Positions 7,339 through 15,449 are shown, numbered from the stretch's first letter. The stretch: 20,589 bases of DNA from UBA1573 sp016794285 (GCA_016794285.1 JAEUKO010000033.1:1-20589); one strand, 5' to 3'. A program made the numbers and translations. The notes: generated by a model not told the origin, from the sequence alone.

Positions 7339-7896
7339 ATGCGAAACATCCCAAACTACCTCACCGTTGGGCGGCTTTTGACCTTGCCGATTTTGGTCGC
7401 TCTGATGATGGCTGATACGTTTTGGACCTCATGGCTTGCTCTGGGGATTTATACCTTTGGCTGCGTTACCGATTGGTTGGATGGTTATATTGCCCGCAGA
7501 TATAAAGTCGTATCTCCCTTTGGGCAGTTTCTTGACCCGATTGCCGACAAAATTTTTATTCTCACCGTCCTGATTACGCTCATTGCCAACCACCATGTGC
7601 ACGGGATATGGATTGTCCCGATCATTCTGATTTTATCCCGCGAATTTCTGATTGCGGGCCTGCGTGAATTTCTTGGCCCCAAAAACATTCAGATTCCGGT
7701 CACCCAGCTTGCAAAGTGGAAAACAGGGGTTCAAATGAGCTCTCTTGGTTTTTTAATTGTCGGAGACTACGGCAAAGTTATCTACCCCATTCCTACGCAA
7801 ACGGGGCTTTTCCTTTTGCTGATTGCAACAACCCTGACCATCGTCACAGGATGGGGATATTTTCGTGAAGGCCTAAAACATGTGGAGCAACCATAA
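7339..7896 (+). CDS. pgsA: CDP-diacylglycerol-glycerol-3-phosphate 3-phosphatidyltransferase
   Basis: Integral-membrane CDP-alcohol phosphatidyltransferase that makes phosphatidylglycerol phosphate, the committed step to phosphatidylglycerol and cardiolipin. The 185-aa product starts MRNIPNYLTVGRLLTLPILV, a typical PgsA N-terminus. It carries the full family motif DG-x2-AR-x8-G-x3-D-x3-D (DGYIARRYKVVSPFGQFLDP, then IAD). About five hydrophobic segments are visible, including TVLITLIANHHV, WIVPIILILSREFLI and GLFLLLIATTLTIVTGW. An in-frame TTG extension to 7303 is possible, but ATG 7339 matches family length. pyrD begins 1 bp after its stop, so the two are probably co-transcribed. Other CDP-alcohol transferases such as phosphatidylserine synthase are less likely given length and context. 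Confidence 0.93.
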   Translation: MRNIPNYLTVGRLLTLPILVALMMADTFWTSWLALGIYTFGCVTDWLDGYIARRYKVVSPFGQFLDPIADKIFILTVLITLIANHHVHGIWIVPIILILSREFLIAGLREFLGPKNIQIPVTQLAKWKTGVQMSSLGFLIVGDYGKVIYPIPTQTGLFLLLIATTLTIVTGWGYFREGLKHVEQP

Positions 7897-7897
7897 A

Positions 7898-9031
7898 ATG
7901 AAATCTCTTTACCATCTCGTACGTCCTCTCGTTTTTTGCATGGCACCCGAGTTTGCGCACAAAGCTACGCTCTGGTCTTTGAAATTGGGATTGGTTATCC
8001 CTTTTTCACAAACACCGCACACTATGCTCCGCACAGTTTTATGGGACAGGGTTTTTCCCAATCCGGTTGGAATAGCTGCAGGCTTTGACAAAAACGGCGA
8101 AGTTATCAGTGCCTTGTTCAAAATGGGGTTTGGCTTTGCCGAACTGGGAACCGTGACTCTTAAACCACAAATAGGAAACCCAAAACCACGGATTTTCCGC
8201 TGCGTTTCTTCCGAAGCTGTGATTAACCGGATGGGATTCCCTAACCAAGGCGTTGCAAAATTCAAAGAAAACCTTTCTGCCTTTCTTGGCAAGAAACCCC
8301 GCCCTGTTGGGGTCATCGGAATCAACATTGGCATGAACAAAGACCAGACCGATCCGGCACAAGATTATACAGCCCTCATCAGGACGATTGGGCCGATGGC
8401 CGATTACCTAGCCATCAATATTTCTTCTCCAAACACCCCGGGCCTTCGCAATCTTCAGCAGAAAGAACCTCTGGCCGAACTCCTGACCGCTGTCATGGCC
8501 GAACGGGCGCAATCTTGCGGAGATCATCTGCCACCGCTGCTGGTTAAGCTCGCTCCTGATCTTTCCGATGAAATGTTGAAAGACATTGCCGAAGTTCTCC
8601 TTGATAAAAAAGTGGACGGAGTCATTTTGACCAATACCACTCTTGCCCGCCCCGAAGATCTGCCGGAAAGTTTTGCCGGAGAGAAAGGCGGCCTGAGCGG
8701 CGCTCCCTTGACCGATATTTCGACAGCGATCATTCGCCGCTTCTACGCTCTGACCAAGGGGAAAATTCCCATTATTGGCGTGGGCGGAATTATGAGCGGC
8801 CTTGATGCCTATACCAAAATTCGGGCGGGGGCATCGCTTGTTCAAATTTATAGCGGCCTTGTTTACGAGGGGCCAGAATTGGTCCGCTCGATTCACCGTG
8901 ACCTAGTAGAGCTCGCCAAAGCGGATGGCTTCGTCCACATCAGCGAAGCCGTAGGGGCCGACCACCGAGATGAAGCCCGCGAAGCCAACCAAGACGAGAA
9001 ACAACGCTACTCTGCCCATGTTCATGCTTAA
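7898..9031 (+). CDS. pyrD: Dihydroorotate dehydrogenase (quinone), class 2
   Basis: FMN enzyme of de novo pyrimidine synthesis; class 2 forms are peripheral membrane proteins that pass electrons to ubiquinone. The 377-aa product starts MKSLYHLVRPLVFCMAPEFA, the hydrophobic N-terminal helix region that sets class 2 apart. Family motifs include NPVGIAAGFDKNGE, ELGTVTLKPQIGNPKPRIFR, the catalytic-serine loop NISSPNTPGLRNLQ (about 174-187), LVKLAPDLSD, GVILTNTT and PIIGVGGIMSG. ATG 7898 has GGAG 11 bases upstream; an alternative ATG at 7880 overlaps pgsA. The C-terminus is about 25 residues longer than the usual domain end and is charged (DHRDEAREANQDEKQRYSAH); this tail overlaps the start of the next gene. 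Confidence 0.97.
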   Translation: MKSLYHLVRPLVFCMAPEFAHKATLWSLKLGLVIPFSQTPHTMLRTVLWDRVFPNPVGIAAGFDKNGEVISALFKMGFGFAELGTVTLKPQIGNPKPRIFRCVSSEAVINRMGFPNQGVAKFKENLSAFLGKKPRPVGVIGINIGMNKDQTDPAQDYTALIRTIGPMADYLAINISSPNTPGLRNLQQKEPLAELLTAVMAERAQSCGDHLPPLLVKLAPDLSDEMLKDIAEVLLDKKVDGVILTNTTLARPEDLPESFAGEKGGLSGAPLTDISTAIIRRFYALTKGKIPIIGVGGIMSGLDAYTKIRAGASLVQIYSGLVYEGPELVRSIHRDLVELAKADGFVHISEAVGADHRDEAREANQDEKQRYSAHVHA

Positions 9032-10280
9032 ATTTCTTGATGCCCTTGCCAATCGCCCGTCTGTCTGGCTGACCGTTTTCGGCTGTGGCAGCGTCATGTC
9101 GATTGCTTCGGTGGCACAAGCGTTTGGCGTGGGGGCAGCGGGAACCGTGTCTGGATTTCTGATCCTCTCTGGCGCGATTGGCTATGAAATCCTGAGTCGG
9201 CAAATTGAATCGGCAGCTCTTGAGAAAAAGTTGCGCCAGATTTCGCAGACTCAAGAAACTATCTCGCAAGAATTTGACGCGCTTAGAAAAAACGTTCCGC
9301 AAGCGGAGCAAAACAAAAAACAAACACCCCCCCCTCCTCCTTCGGCTTCTCGTCCTTTGGGAGCGACAAAACCTCTTTCTGCGGCAATACCCTCCTCACG
9401 GAATCGGTTTCGAGATCTGGCAGAAATGGTTACTTCCCGCAAGATGGGCCTAAAACAAACCGACCGGATAGAGGAAGATTTGGCAACGCCCGACCTTTCT
9501 CCGCCCACGCCTCAATACTCAGATGCGGTAATGACTGAACTGCTCAATCAAGCCGTCCAGAATGAGCGAATCGAAGTTTTTGCCCAGCCTGTTGTGCGTT
9601 TGCCCTCTCGCCGTCTGGCCTATCTTGAATTGTTTGCGCGGTTGCGGGCGCGCGCGGGGATTTACCTTGCCGCCAGCCAATATCGCCCGCTTGCAGAGAG
9701 TAAAACCATCATTCAGAATGTTGATCACCTGCTGCTGCTTCATGTTTTTGATACGTTGCGCAGCAATGCGCGGCGCGGAATTTCAGTTGGATATTTTCTC
9801 AATATTTCTTCGCGCAGCCTCCGCCATGCAGCCTTTGTCAACGATCTGGTTGCCTTTGCCCGCGAACATCGCAGCCTTGCTCCTTCGCTTATTTTTGAAT
9901 TTCAACAAGCTGATTTTGACTCTTTGCCGGCCTCGGGCCTTGAACTTCTCAATGGACTTTCGCGCCTTGGTTGTCGCTTTTCTCTCGATCATGTTGAAAC
10001 CCCGCGTTTCGATGTGAAACGCATTGAATCCGCCGGAATTTCTTTTCTCAAGATGGAGGCAGGACGGCTTGTGGATATGGCTCAAACCGATGAAGGGGCA
10101 ACCCTTGTCCGACGCCTAAAAACCGCGCTTGACCGCTCTGGAATCGAGATGATTGTTGAAAAAATAGAAGATGAACGCGCTGTTGTGGAACTTCTGGACT
10201 TCGAAGTTGACTATGGCGAAGGGTATTTGTTCGGAAAACCGGATCACGAAGCGGCTTACCGCTTGCGTCAAGCCGCCTAA
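9018..10280 (+). CDS. TipF-like membrane protein with degenerate EAL domain
   Basis: The predicted 420-aa protein has two N-terminal hydrophobic helices (about 17-36 and 39-56). A coiled-coil segment (EILSRQIESAALEKKLRQIS) and a proline-rich linker containing PPPPPS follow. A C-terminal EAL-type domain spans about 175-415. The EAL signature is altered: ELF instead of E[AV]L, LDHV instead of DDFG, KME instead of KID, and GEGYLFGKP instead of QGYLFxKP. It is therefore probably a c-di-GMP binder or scaffold rather than a phosphodiesterase. The layout matches TipF, the Caulobacter flagellar-assembly c-di-GMP receptor. The start is uncertain: 8970 gives 436 aa with a 62-bp overlap into pyrD, while 9018 or 9024 give a short overlap. 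None has a convincing ribosome site, so translational coupling to pyrD is likely. Confidence 0.8.
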   Translation: MFMLKFLDALANRPSVWLTVFGCGSVMSIASVAQAFGVGAAGTVSGFLILSGAIGYEILSRQIESAALEKKLRQISQTQETISQEFDALRKNVPQAEQNKKQTPPPPPSASRPLGATKPLSAAIPSSRNRFRDLAEMVTSRKMGLKQTDRIEEDLATPDLSPPTPQYSDAVMTELLNQAVQNERIEVFAQPVVRLPSRRLAYLELFARLRARAGIYLAASQYRPLAESKTIIQNVDHLLLLHVFDTLRSNARRGISVGYFLNISSRSLRHAAFVNDLVAFAREHRSLAPSLIFEFQQADFDSLPASGLELLNGLSRLGCRFSLDHVETPRFDVKRIESAGISFLKMEAGRLVDMAQTDEGATLVRRLKTALDRSGIEMIVEKIEDERAVVELLDFEVDYGEGYLFGKPDHEAAYRLRQAA

Positions 10281-10317
10281 TTTCGTTCAGCTTTGCTTAT
10301 AAGGATGGGATATTGAG

Positions 10318-12111
10318 ATGAAATCTTTTCTGCTTTTTTCAGTTTTTTGCGGCCTTCAGCTTTTCTCTTTTTGCGCAGCGGCGGCGGAAGCTCGTCCGGC
10401 GATGGCTCTTCATGGTGAGGCAAAATATCCAGCCAACTTTGCACATTTTTCCTATGTGAACCCCGAAGCCCCGAAGGGGGGAGAGCTACGCCTCTCTTCA
10501 ATTGGAAGTTTCGACAGCCTCAATCCTTATATTATCAAAGGATCAGCAGCGGATGGAATTTCCGCGCTCACCGTTACCACGTTGATGGAACAATCCTACG
10601 ATGAGCCTTTTTCAATGTATGGTCTTCTGGCCGAAACTGTGGAACGGGCGAACGACCATTCTTCGGTAACATTCAACTTGCGCAAAATTGCTCGCTGGGA
10701 TGATGGGAAACCTATTACGGCTGATGATGTGGTGTGGAGTTACGAAACCCTGACTCAAAAAGGATCTCCCTTTTACAAAGCCTATTACGCTGATGTAAAA
10801 AATGTTGTGGCAGAGAATCCCCAGCGCGTAACCTTTACCTTCAAAACTCTTGAAAACCGAGAACTCCCGCTGATTATCGCTCAGATGCCGATCTTGCCCA
10901 AGCATTACTGGACGGATAAAAAATTTGACGAGACCACGCTTGTTCCTCCACTCAGCAGTGGCCCCTATAAAATTGGTGATGTGATTGCGGGACGTTCAAT
11001 CACCTATATTCGCAATCCGAATTGGTGGGGAAAGGATCTTCCCATCAACAAGGGCCGCTATAATTTCGACAAGATCACCTATAATTTCTACCGTGACCAG
11101 AACGTGGCTCTTGAAGCGTTTTTTGCTGGAGAGTTCGATCTCCAACAAGAAAATGTCGCCAAACTTTGGGCCACAGCCTATGATGCCCCACCGGTTCAAG
11201 ACGGACGGATTATCAAACAAGCTATCCCCAATACGCACCCGAACGGGATGCAAGGCTGGATGTACAATCTTCGCCGTCCCCAGTTTCAGGATAAATCAGT
11301 GCGCGAGGCTCTGGCCTATGCCTTCGATTTTGAATGGGAGAACAAGCAATTTGCCTTTGGGGCTTACACCCGCACGCGCAGCTATTTCGAGAATTCATCT
11401 TTGGCCGCTAAGGGACTTCCAAGCGGACGGGAACTTGAAATTCTTACTCCCTTCAAGGACCAACTTCCTCCCGAAATTTTCACCAAGGAATATCGCCCGC
11501 CCGTGAATGATGGCAGCGGGAACAATCGGGCCAATTTGAAAATTGCCGCTGACCTTCTCGAATCCGCAGGATACAAATTGGGAGCAGATGGCGTGCGCGT
11601 TCATGAAAAAACGGGTGTGCGTCTTGAATTCCAGATTATGGATGCCAATCCGGCTTTTGAACGCTGGTCGCTTCCTTTCGTTCAAAACCTCAAGAAAATT
11701 GGCGTAAAGGCGAGTTTCAGGGTCATTGATCCGGCACAGTTTCAAAACCGGATGCAAAACTTTGATTTTGATATAACCACTGGCGTGATCCCCCAATCCG
11801 AAAGCCCGGGCAACGAGCAGCGCGATTTCTGGACCAGCGAAAAAGCCGACATCAAAGGATCTCGCAATTACATGGGGATTAAAAATCCAGTTGTTGATGA
11901 ATTGGTGAAACTGTTGATTGCCGCGCCTGACCGCAAAGAACTCGAAGCAAGAGCCCACGCGCTCGACCGTGTTTTGCAATGGAACCACTACGTTATCCCT
12001 CATTGGTATTACGGGTCATGGCGTTTGGCTTGGTGGTCAAAACTCGATCATCCCGAAACCCTTTCAGGCATGACTCCGGCCATCCTTGATACATGGTGGG
12101 TCAAAAAATGA
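10318..12111 (+). CDS. ABC transporter peptide-binding protein, family 5 (YejA-like)
   Basis: Periplasmic solute-binding protein of the peptide/nickel class (SBP_bac_5), which captures oligopeptides for an ABC importer. The 597-aa precursor has a signal peptide of about 24 residues (MKSFLLFSVFCGLQLFSFCA) ending near AAAAEA, with no convincing lipobox. The mature N-terminus, LHGEAKYPANFAHFSYVNPE followed by APKGGELRLSS and FDSLNPYIIKG, is characteristic of the YejA branch. YejA proteins import dipeptides and, in enterics, microcin C. Further family features are ITADDVVWSYETLTQKGSPF and the C-terminal VLQWNHYVIPHWYYGSWRLA. No permease or ATPase genes are adjacent, so the rest of the transporter must be elsewhere. 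Its stop overlaps the kdsB start (ATGA). AAGGA lies about 12 bases before the ATG. Confidence 0.92.
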   Translation: MKSFLLFSVFCGLQLFSFCAAAAEARPAMALHGEAKYPANFAHFSYVNPEAPKGGELRLSSIGSFDSLNPYIIKGSAADGISALTVTTLMEQSYDEPFSMYGLLAETVERANDHSSVTFNLRKIARWDDGKPITADDVVWSYETLTQKGSPFYKAYYADVKNVVAENPQRVTFTFKTLENRELPLIIAQMPILPKHYWTDKKFDETTLVPPLSSGPYKIGDVIAGRSITYIRNPNWWGKDLPINKGRYNFDKITYNFYRDQNVALEAFFAGEFDLQQENVAKLWATAYDAPPVQDGRIIKQAIPNTHPNGMQGWMYNLRRPQFQDKSVREALAYAFDFEWENKQFAFGAYTRTRSYFENSSLAAKGLPSGRELEILTPFKDQLPPEIFTKEYRPPVNDGSGNNRANLKIAADLLESAGYKLGADGVRVHEKTGVRLEFQIMDANPAFERWSLPFVQNLKKIGVKASFRVIDPAQFQNRMQNFDFDITTGVIPQSESPGNEQRDFWTSEKADIKGSRNYMGIKNPVVDELVKLLIAAPDRKELEARAHALDRVLQWNHYVIPHWYYGSWRLAWWSKLDHPETLSGMTPAILDTWWVKK

Positions 12112-12960
12112 CATCCTTGCAAACGGCCATTATCATTCCGGCGCGGTATGGTTCGACCCGTTTTGCGGGCAAGCCTTTGGCTCTTCTCAAGGGAAAAACC
12201 GTTCTGGAATATGTTGTCAATATTGCCCGAACGGCTTGTGAAGATTTGTCCAATGTCTCCATAACCGTTGCGACAGATGATGAGCGGATCTCGAATTTTT
12301 GCCAAGAGAACTCCATTCCATTTTTAATGACGCCTGCAGAGTGTAAGACGGGAACAGATCGGGCAATGGCCGCTGCTCACATGTTGGAAACTACACCTGA
12401 TCTGGTTATCAATCTGCAAGGAGATGCGCCGTTCACCCCGCCAGATTTTGTTAAGGCGATGATTGACGAATACATCGACAAATACAACCTCCCGCATCGG
12501 CTAAAGCGGGCCTATGACGCGCTGACCCGGGCGGTAGAGGTTGGACTGGATGAAGCAGCCCTCAACGAGCAACTCGATCAGGATGAACGCACATTGGCGC
12601 TTNNNNNNNNNNACTCCTTTCAGCGGCACGACAGCAGTTCTTGCCCCGAATAACAATGCGTTGTGGTTTTCAAAAAACATCTTGCCGGCTCTGCGCCATG
12701 AAGACACTTTGCGCCAACATGATTTTCTCTCTCCGGTTTACAGACATATTGGCCTTTATGGGTATAGCCGAACCTCTCTTGAAAAATATGTGACGCTCCC
12801 TCCCTCGCGATATGAAGACCTCGAAGGTCTTGAACAATTACGCGCTCTTGAAAATGGTATGACCATTCGCTGCGTTGTGGTTGATTACAAAGGCCGCCCT
12901 GCTATGACTGGCATTGATTCCCCCGAAGACCTCGCCAGAGCCGAAGCCCTGTTAAAATGA
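12108..12960 (+). CDS. kdsB: 3-deoxy-manno-octulosonate cytidylyltransferase, interrupted by assembly gap
   Basis: KdsB activates Kdo as CMP-Kdo for lipid A-core synthesis in the cytosol. The N-terminal part shows the nucleotide-binding motif IIIPARYGSTRFAGKPLALL, then VATDDERI, CKTGTDR and VINLQGDAPFTPPDF. After the N run the C-terminal part continues in another frame: TPFSGTTAVLAPNNNALWFS, HIGLYGYSRTSLEKYV, YEDLEGLEQLRALENG and GIDSPEDLARAEALLK. Upstream coding is in the frame of 12108 and downstream coding is offset by one. Because the N block has an arbitrary length, the frame change is almost certainly an assembly artefact. The segment between the NLQGD motif and the C-terminal half is partly missing. 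ATGA overlaps on both sides place it in an operon with the peptide-binding protein and the ligase. Confidence 0.9.
12603..12612. other. Ten-N assembly gap inside kdsB
   Basis: Positions 12603-12612 are N. A reading frame is open on each side but the two are out of phase by one. The true missing length must be 2 modulo 3 larger than 10 (for example 12, 15 or more), or 9. The block is probably a fixed-size scaffold placeholder. Confidence 0.97.
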
Positions 12961-14489
12961 CCAAAGCTTTGGGACTCTCGGCTTTACTCTTGTCCTTTCT
13001 GATTGGCTTTGTTCCACAATCTGCCGCCGAACCGTTGATGATGTTCCCCTTTGTCCTGCTTTCTGGCTGGATGATGGCGAGCGGCTCTCTCTTGCGCCTT
13101 CACAGACAAGACCCGTTTTTGCTGGTTCTGCTGCTTTTGTGGGTTTTGTGGTCGCTCAGCGCGGCACTCAGTCCAGCTCCTTTTCCCTCAAAAGTCACAT
13201 GGGTTATTATGGGGACCTTGCCTCTTTCTTACATGGCATGGACCTCTCTTTCTTTGTCCGTAAAGGATTGGGAGCGTATTTCTCGCGGCGGAGCTTTTGT
13301 GTTTTCTATCCTTGCTCTCTGGGCGATCCTGCAAATTCTGCCCCTCCCTTTTTCTCCTCATTTGCCAAGAGCCGAGCGGCCCTTTGCCGATGCTAACTTA
13401 CTGGGGGGAATATTGGGCATGGGGTTCCTTCTCTCTCTCCCTTCCCTCTTCCTTTCGTCTTCCAGAATTTTTGCCCTGCCTTTGCTGCTGATTCTCGGTG
13501 GTGTTTTTGCCACGCAAAGCCGCTCGGCTATTCTTGGCCTTTGCGCCGCCCTTCCGTTTTTCCTCATGTTCTGGAAGAAAAGTGAAACGGGATCTTCTGC
13601 CTCAATCAAAAAAATCTCTCTAACCATCGCTTCTTTGATGATAGTCCTTGCCTTGGCTGTTGGCCTTGCAGATCGCCTGTTGCCTCTTTTCCAAAACGGG
13701 GGGGACAAAGACCTCAATGCCCGATTTGCCTTGTGGGAAGCCGGACTGCAAATGTCGCTCCTTCATCCTTTTTCTGGGCTAGGCCTTGGGACGTTTCACT
13801 TGCACTATCCCCCATTTCGCTTGCCTGCGGATATTTCAGCTGGGTGGTGGGTGCATATGGACCCCTTGCAAGAAGCCATAGAATCGGGTTGGGGAGCGTG
13901 TCTCTTACTCTACGCTCTCTTTGGTTTTGTCCTGCTGCGCATAATTCAAAAACCTTCTGCGCCACAAAACTTACTGGCCGCTCCGGCTCTGCTGTTTTTC
14001 TTCGTGGTGATGCACGCCGGCTACCCGCTGCACGTTGTTCCCTTTATGATTCTCTTCACGGGTTTGTTGTCCCAGTTCTCTGAGCCCCGAGTTTCTCTTT
14101 CACAACCACTTGGATTTTTCCTTGCCACTCCTTTGCTGCTTGTTCTGATGACAGGGTTGTGGGTTACGCTGCAAACTTCCTCAACTTTATTTCTTTACCG
14201 CGAAGTCAATCTAGCCTCCCATTCACAAGACGAAGCTAGATTTCAAAAATCTATGTCTGCGTGTCTAGAAGATGGCGATCGCAGTTTTCCTGATTGCCGC
14301 TTGCTGGCGGCGCGGCTCTTGATTAGCCAATCTGGAACTTCGCCTCTGTCTCCTGCAATTTTTAAGCTTCTTGAAGAGGCAGAGGCGGCAAACCCGCTCA
14401 GTCCCGAACCCGCTTACCTGCGAGCCAAAGCTCTTCAAAAACTGCAATCCCATTCCAATCAATCGATTCAACAAGGCCCCACCAAATGA
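12957..14489 (+). CDS. O-antigen ligase-like (Wzy_C family) membrane protein
   Basis: Polytopic inner-membrane protein of 510 aa with about 10-12 hydrophobic helices over residues 1-420. The Wzy_C/WaaL-type signature is visible: an arginine-containing periplasmic loop (NARFALWEAGLQMSLLHPFS followed by GLGLGTFHLHY), then a histidine before an acidic helix (WWVHMDPLQEAIESGWGA). Members join O-antigen to lipid A-core or polymerise O-units; the sequence does not tell which. The last 90 or so residues (REVNLASHSQDEARFQKSMS onward) are soluble and helical, resembling a short TPR-like tail. Overlap with kdsB (ATGA at 12957) and with the next gene (ATGA at 14486) argues for an LPS-related operon. A G7 run (13698-13704) encodes part of NGGD. 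Confidence 0.82.
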   Translation: MTKALGLSALLLSFLIGFVPQSAAEPLMMFPFVLLSGWMMASGSLLRLHRQDPFLLVLLLLWVLWSLSAALSPAPFPSKVTWVIMGTLPLSYMAWTSLSLSVKDWERISRGGAFVFSILALWAILQILPLPFSPHLPRAERPFADANLLGGILGMGFLLSLPSLFLSSSRIFALPLLLILGGVFATQSRSAILGLCAALPFFLMFWKKSETGSSASIKKISLTIASLMIVLALAVGLADRLLPLFQNGGDKDLNARFALWEAGLQMSLLHPFSGLGLGTFHLHYPPFRLPADISAGWWVHMDPLQEAIESGWGACLLLYALFGFVLLRIIQKPSAPQNLLAAPALLFFFVVMHAGYPLHVVPFMILFTGLLSQFSEPRVSLSQPLGFFLATPLLLVLMTGLWVTLQTSSTLFLYREVNLASHSQDEARFQKSMSACLEDGDRSFPDCRLLAARLLISQSGTSPLSPAIFKLLEEAEAANPLSPEPAYLRAKALQKLQSHSNQSIQQGPTK

Positions 14490-15100
14490 CCCCCCCGACA
14501 ATTCTCATCATTGCCCGCCACGGCAACACCTTCCGCGAAGGAGAACCTCCCACCCGTGTGGGGGGCCGTACCGACCTTCCACTTGTAGAAAAGGGTGAAG
14601 AACAAGCGAGAAAACTGGGGGAAGATTTACGCGCAAACCATCTTTTGCCCGACCATATTTTTACCTCAAACTTGCAGCGCACAATCAAAACCGCCGAGCT
14701 GGCCGCAGAAGCCATGAATTGCCACGCCCCTCGTGAGTCGCTTGCTATCTTTAATGAAATTGACTACGGAGACGATGAAAACAAACCGGAACCCGACGTC
14801 ATCGCCCACCTCGGCGCAGAGGCCTTGAGGGCATGGGACACAGATTGTCTTATGCCAGCGGGCTGGTCACCACGTCCGGAAGATATTCTCAAAAACTGGC
14901 AAAATTTCTTGGCGCGGCTTGAAAATCATTTTTCAGGAAAAACCGTTTTGGTTGTTACCAGCAACGGAATTGCGCGTTTTGCTTTGGACCTTGCCCTTCC
15001 ATCCTCCCACCCTCGCAAACTCTCGACGGGAGCCTATGGCGTTTTGGAATTTTCAGCTCCGGCGTGGCAAGTGCGGGAATGGAATACGCGGCCAAAGTAA
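14486..15100 (+). CDS. Histidine phosphatase-family protein, atypical second catalytic site
   Basis: Member of the phosphoglycerate mutase-like superfamily, 204 aa. The phospho-acceptor motif is at 11-13 (IIARHGNTFREGE), the second conserved arginine is Arg65 in SNLQRTIKTAE, and the conserved acid is Glu91 in NEIDYG. The position that normally holds the second catalytic histidine (VSHGG) reads VTSNGIARF (about 157-165), so that His is absent. Substrate is unknown. Its position after kdsB and the ligase-like gene suggests a sugar or lipid phosphate, but this is inference. The ATG overlaps the ligase stop and is immediately followed by a C7 tract (14490-14496) covering codons 2-4. No terminator is obvious after the stop. 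Confidence 0.85.
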   Translation: MTPPTILIIARHGNTFREGEPPTRVGGRTDLPLVEKGEEQARKLGEDLRANHLLPDHIFTSNLQRTIKTAELAAEAMNCHAPRESLAIFNEIDYGDDENKPEPDVIAHLGAEALRAWDTDCLMPAGWSPRPEDILKNWQNFLARLENHFSGKTVLVVTSNGIARFALDLALPSSHPRKLSTGAYGVLEFSAPAWQVREWNTRPK

Positions 15101-15105
15101 CTGCT

Positions 15106-15156
15106 TGTCATCCCCGACAAGGGAATCGTTGCTGACCACAGATCGGGAATCCAGCG
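15106..15156. repeat. REP-like palindromic element between convergent genes
   Basis: The segment starts TGTCATCCCCGA and ends TCGGGAATCCAGCG. These ends resemble the widespread dispersed element of the form GTCATNCCCG...CGGGNATCCAGC. The arms CCCGA and TCGGG pair around about 27 nt. It lies between two converging genes, where such elements commonly occur and may help transcription end. Only one copy is in the window, so repetitiveness is not shown. Confidence 0.4.
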
Positions 15157-15161
15157 CGAAA

Positions 15162-15449
15162 TCAATCTAGCCCGATGGCTGACTTGTAAAGCTCCAGCAG
15201 TTCTTCTTCTTCACGGCGTTTTTCCGTTTCCATTTTGCGAAGACGAACCAGCTTGCGCACTGTTTTAACATCAAAGCCAACGCCCTTGGCTTCGGCATAA
15301 ATGTCCTTGATGTCATCGGCCAGTCCCTTTTTCTCTTCTTCGAGACGTTCGATTCGATCAAGATACGCAACCAACCGCTTCCCCGCGACTCCCCCTACAT
15401 CTTGAGCTTCGTTTTCTGCAGTATTTTTTTTGGCAACTGATCCAGACAT
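15162..15449 (-). CDS. gapR: GapR-like nucleoid-associated protein (DUF2312)
   Basis: GapR is a small alphaproteobacterial DNA-binding protein that encircles overtwisted DNA and supports topoisomerases and replication in Caulobacter. The 95-aa product has a non-conserved N-terminus, then the diagnostic DUF2312 core: RLVAYLDRIERLEEEKKGLA, DDIKDIYAEAKGVGFDVKTV, RKLVRLRKMETEKRREEEEL and LELYKSAIG. It is almost wholly helical and highly charged. The ATG at 15449 has AGGAA about 9 bases upstream; a TTG at 15452 is unlikely. A weak promoter-like pair (TTGTCG-N17-TAGTCT on the minus strand) lies in the 100 bp separating it from the upstream secreted protein, so it may be transcribed separately. Length is normal for the family. 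Confidence 0.93.
   Translation of the reverse strand: MSGSVAKKNTAENEAQDVGGVAGKRLVAYLDRIERLEEEKKGLADDIKDIYAEAKGVGFDVKTVRKLVRLRKMETEKRREEEELLELYKSAIGLD

Noticed and set aside
11395..12003. 202-codon minus-strand frame opposite the peptide-binding protein
   Set aside because: Shadow frame; the plus strand encodes a complete YejA-type protein with a signal peptide.
12108..12960. kdsB as a frameshifted pseudogene
   Set aside because: The frame change coincides exactly with the N block, so it is best explained by an unresolved assembly gap.
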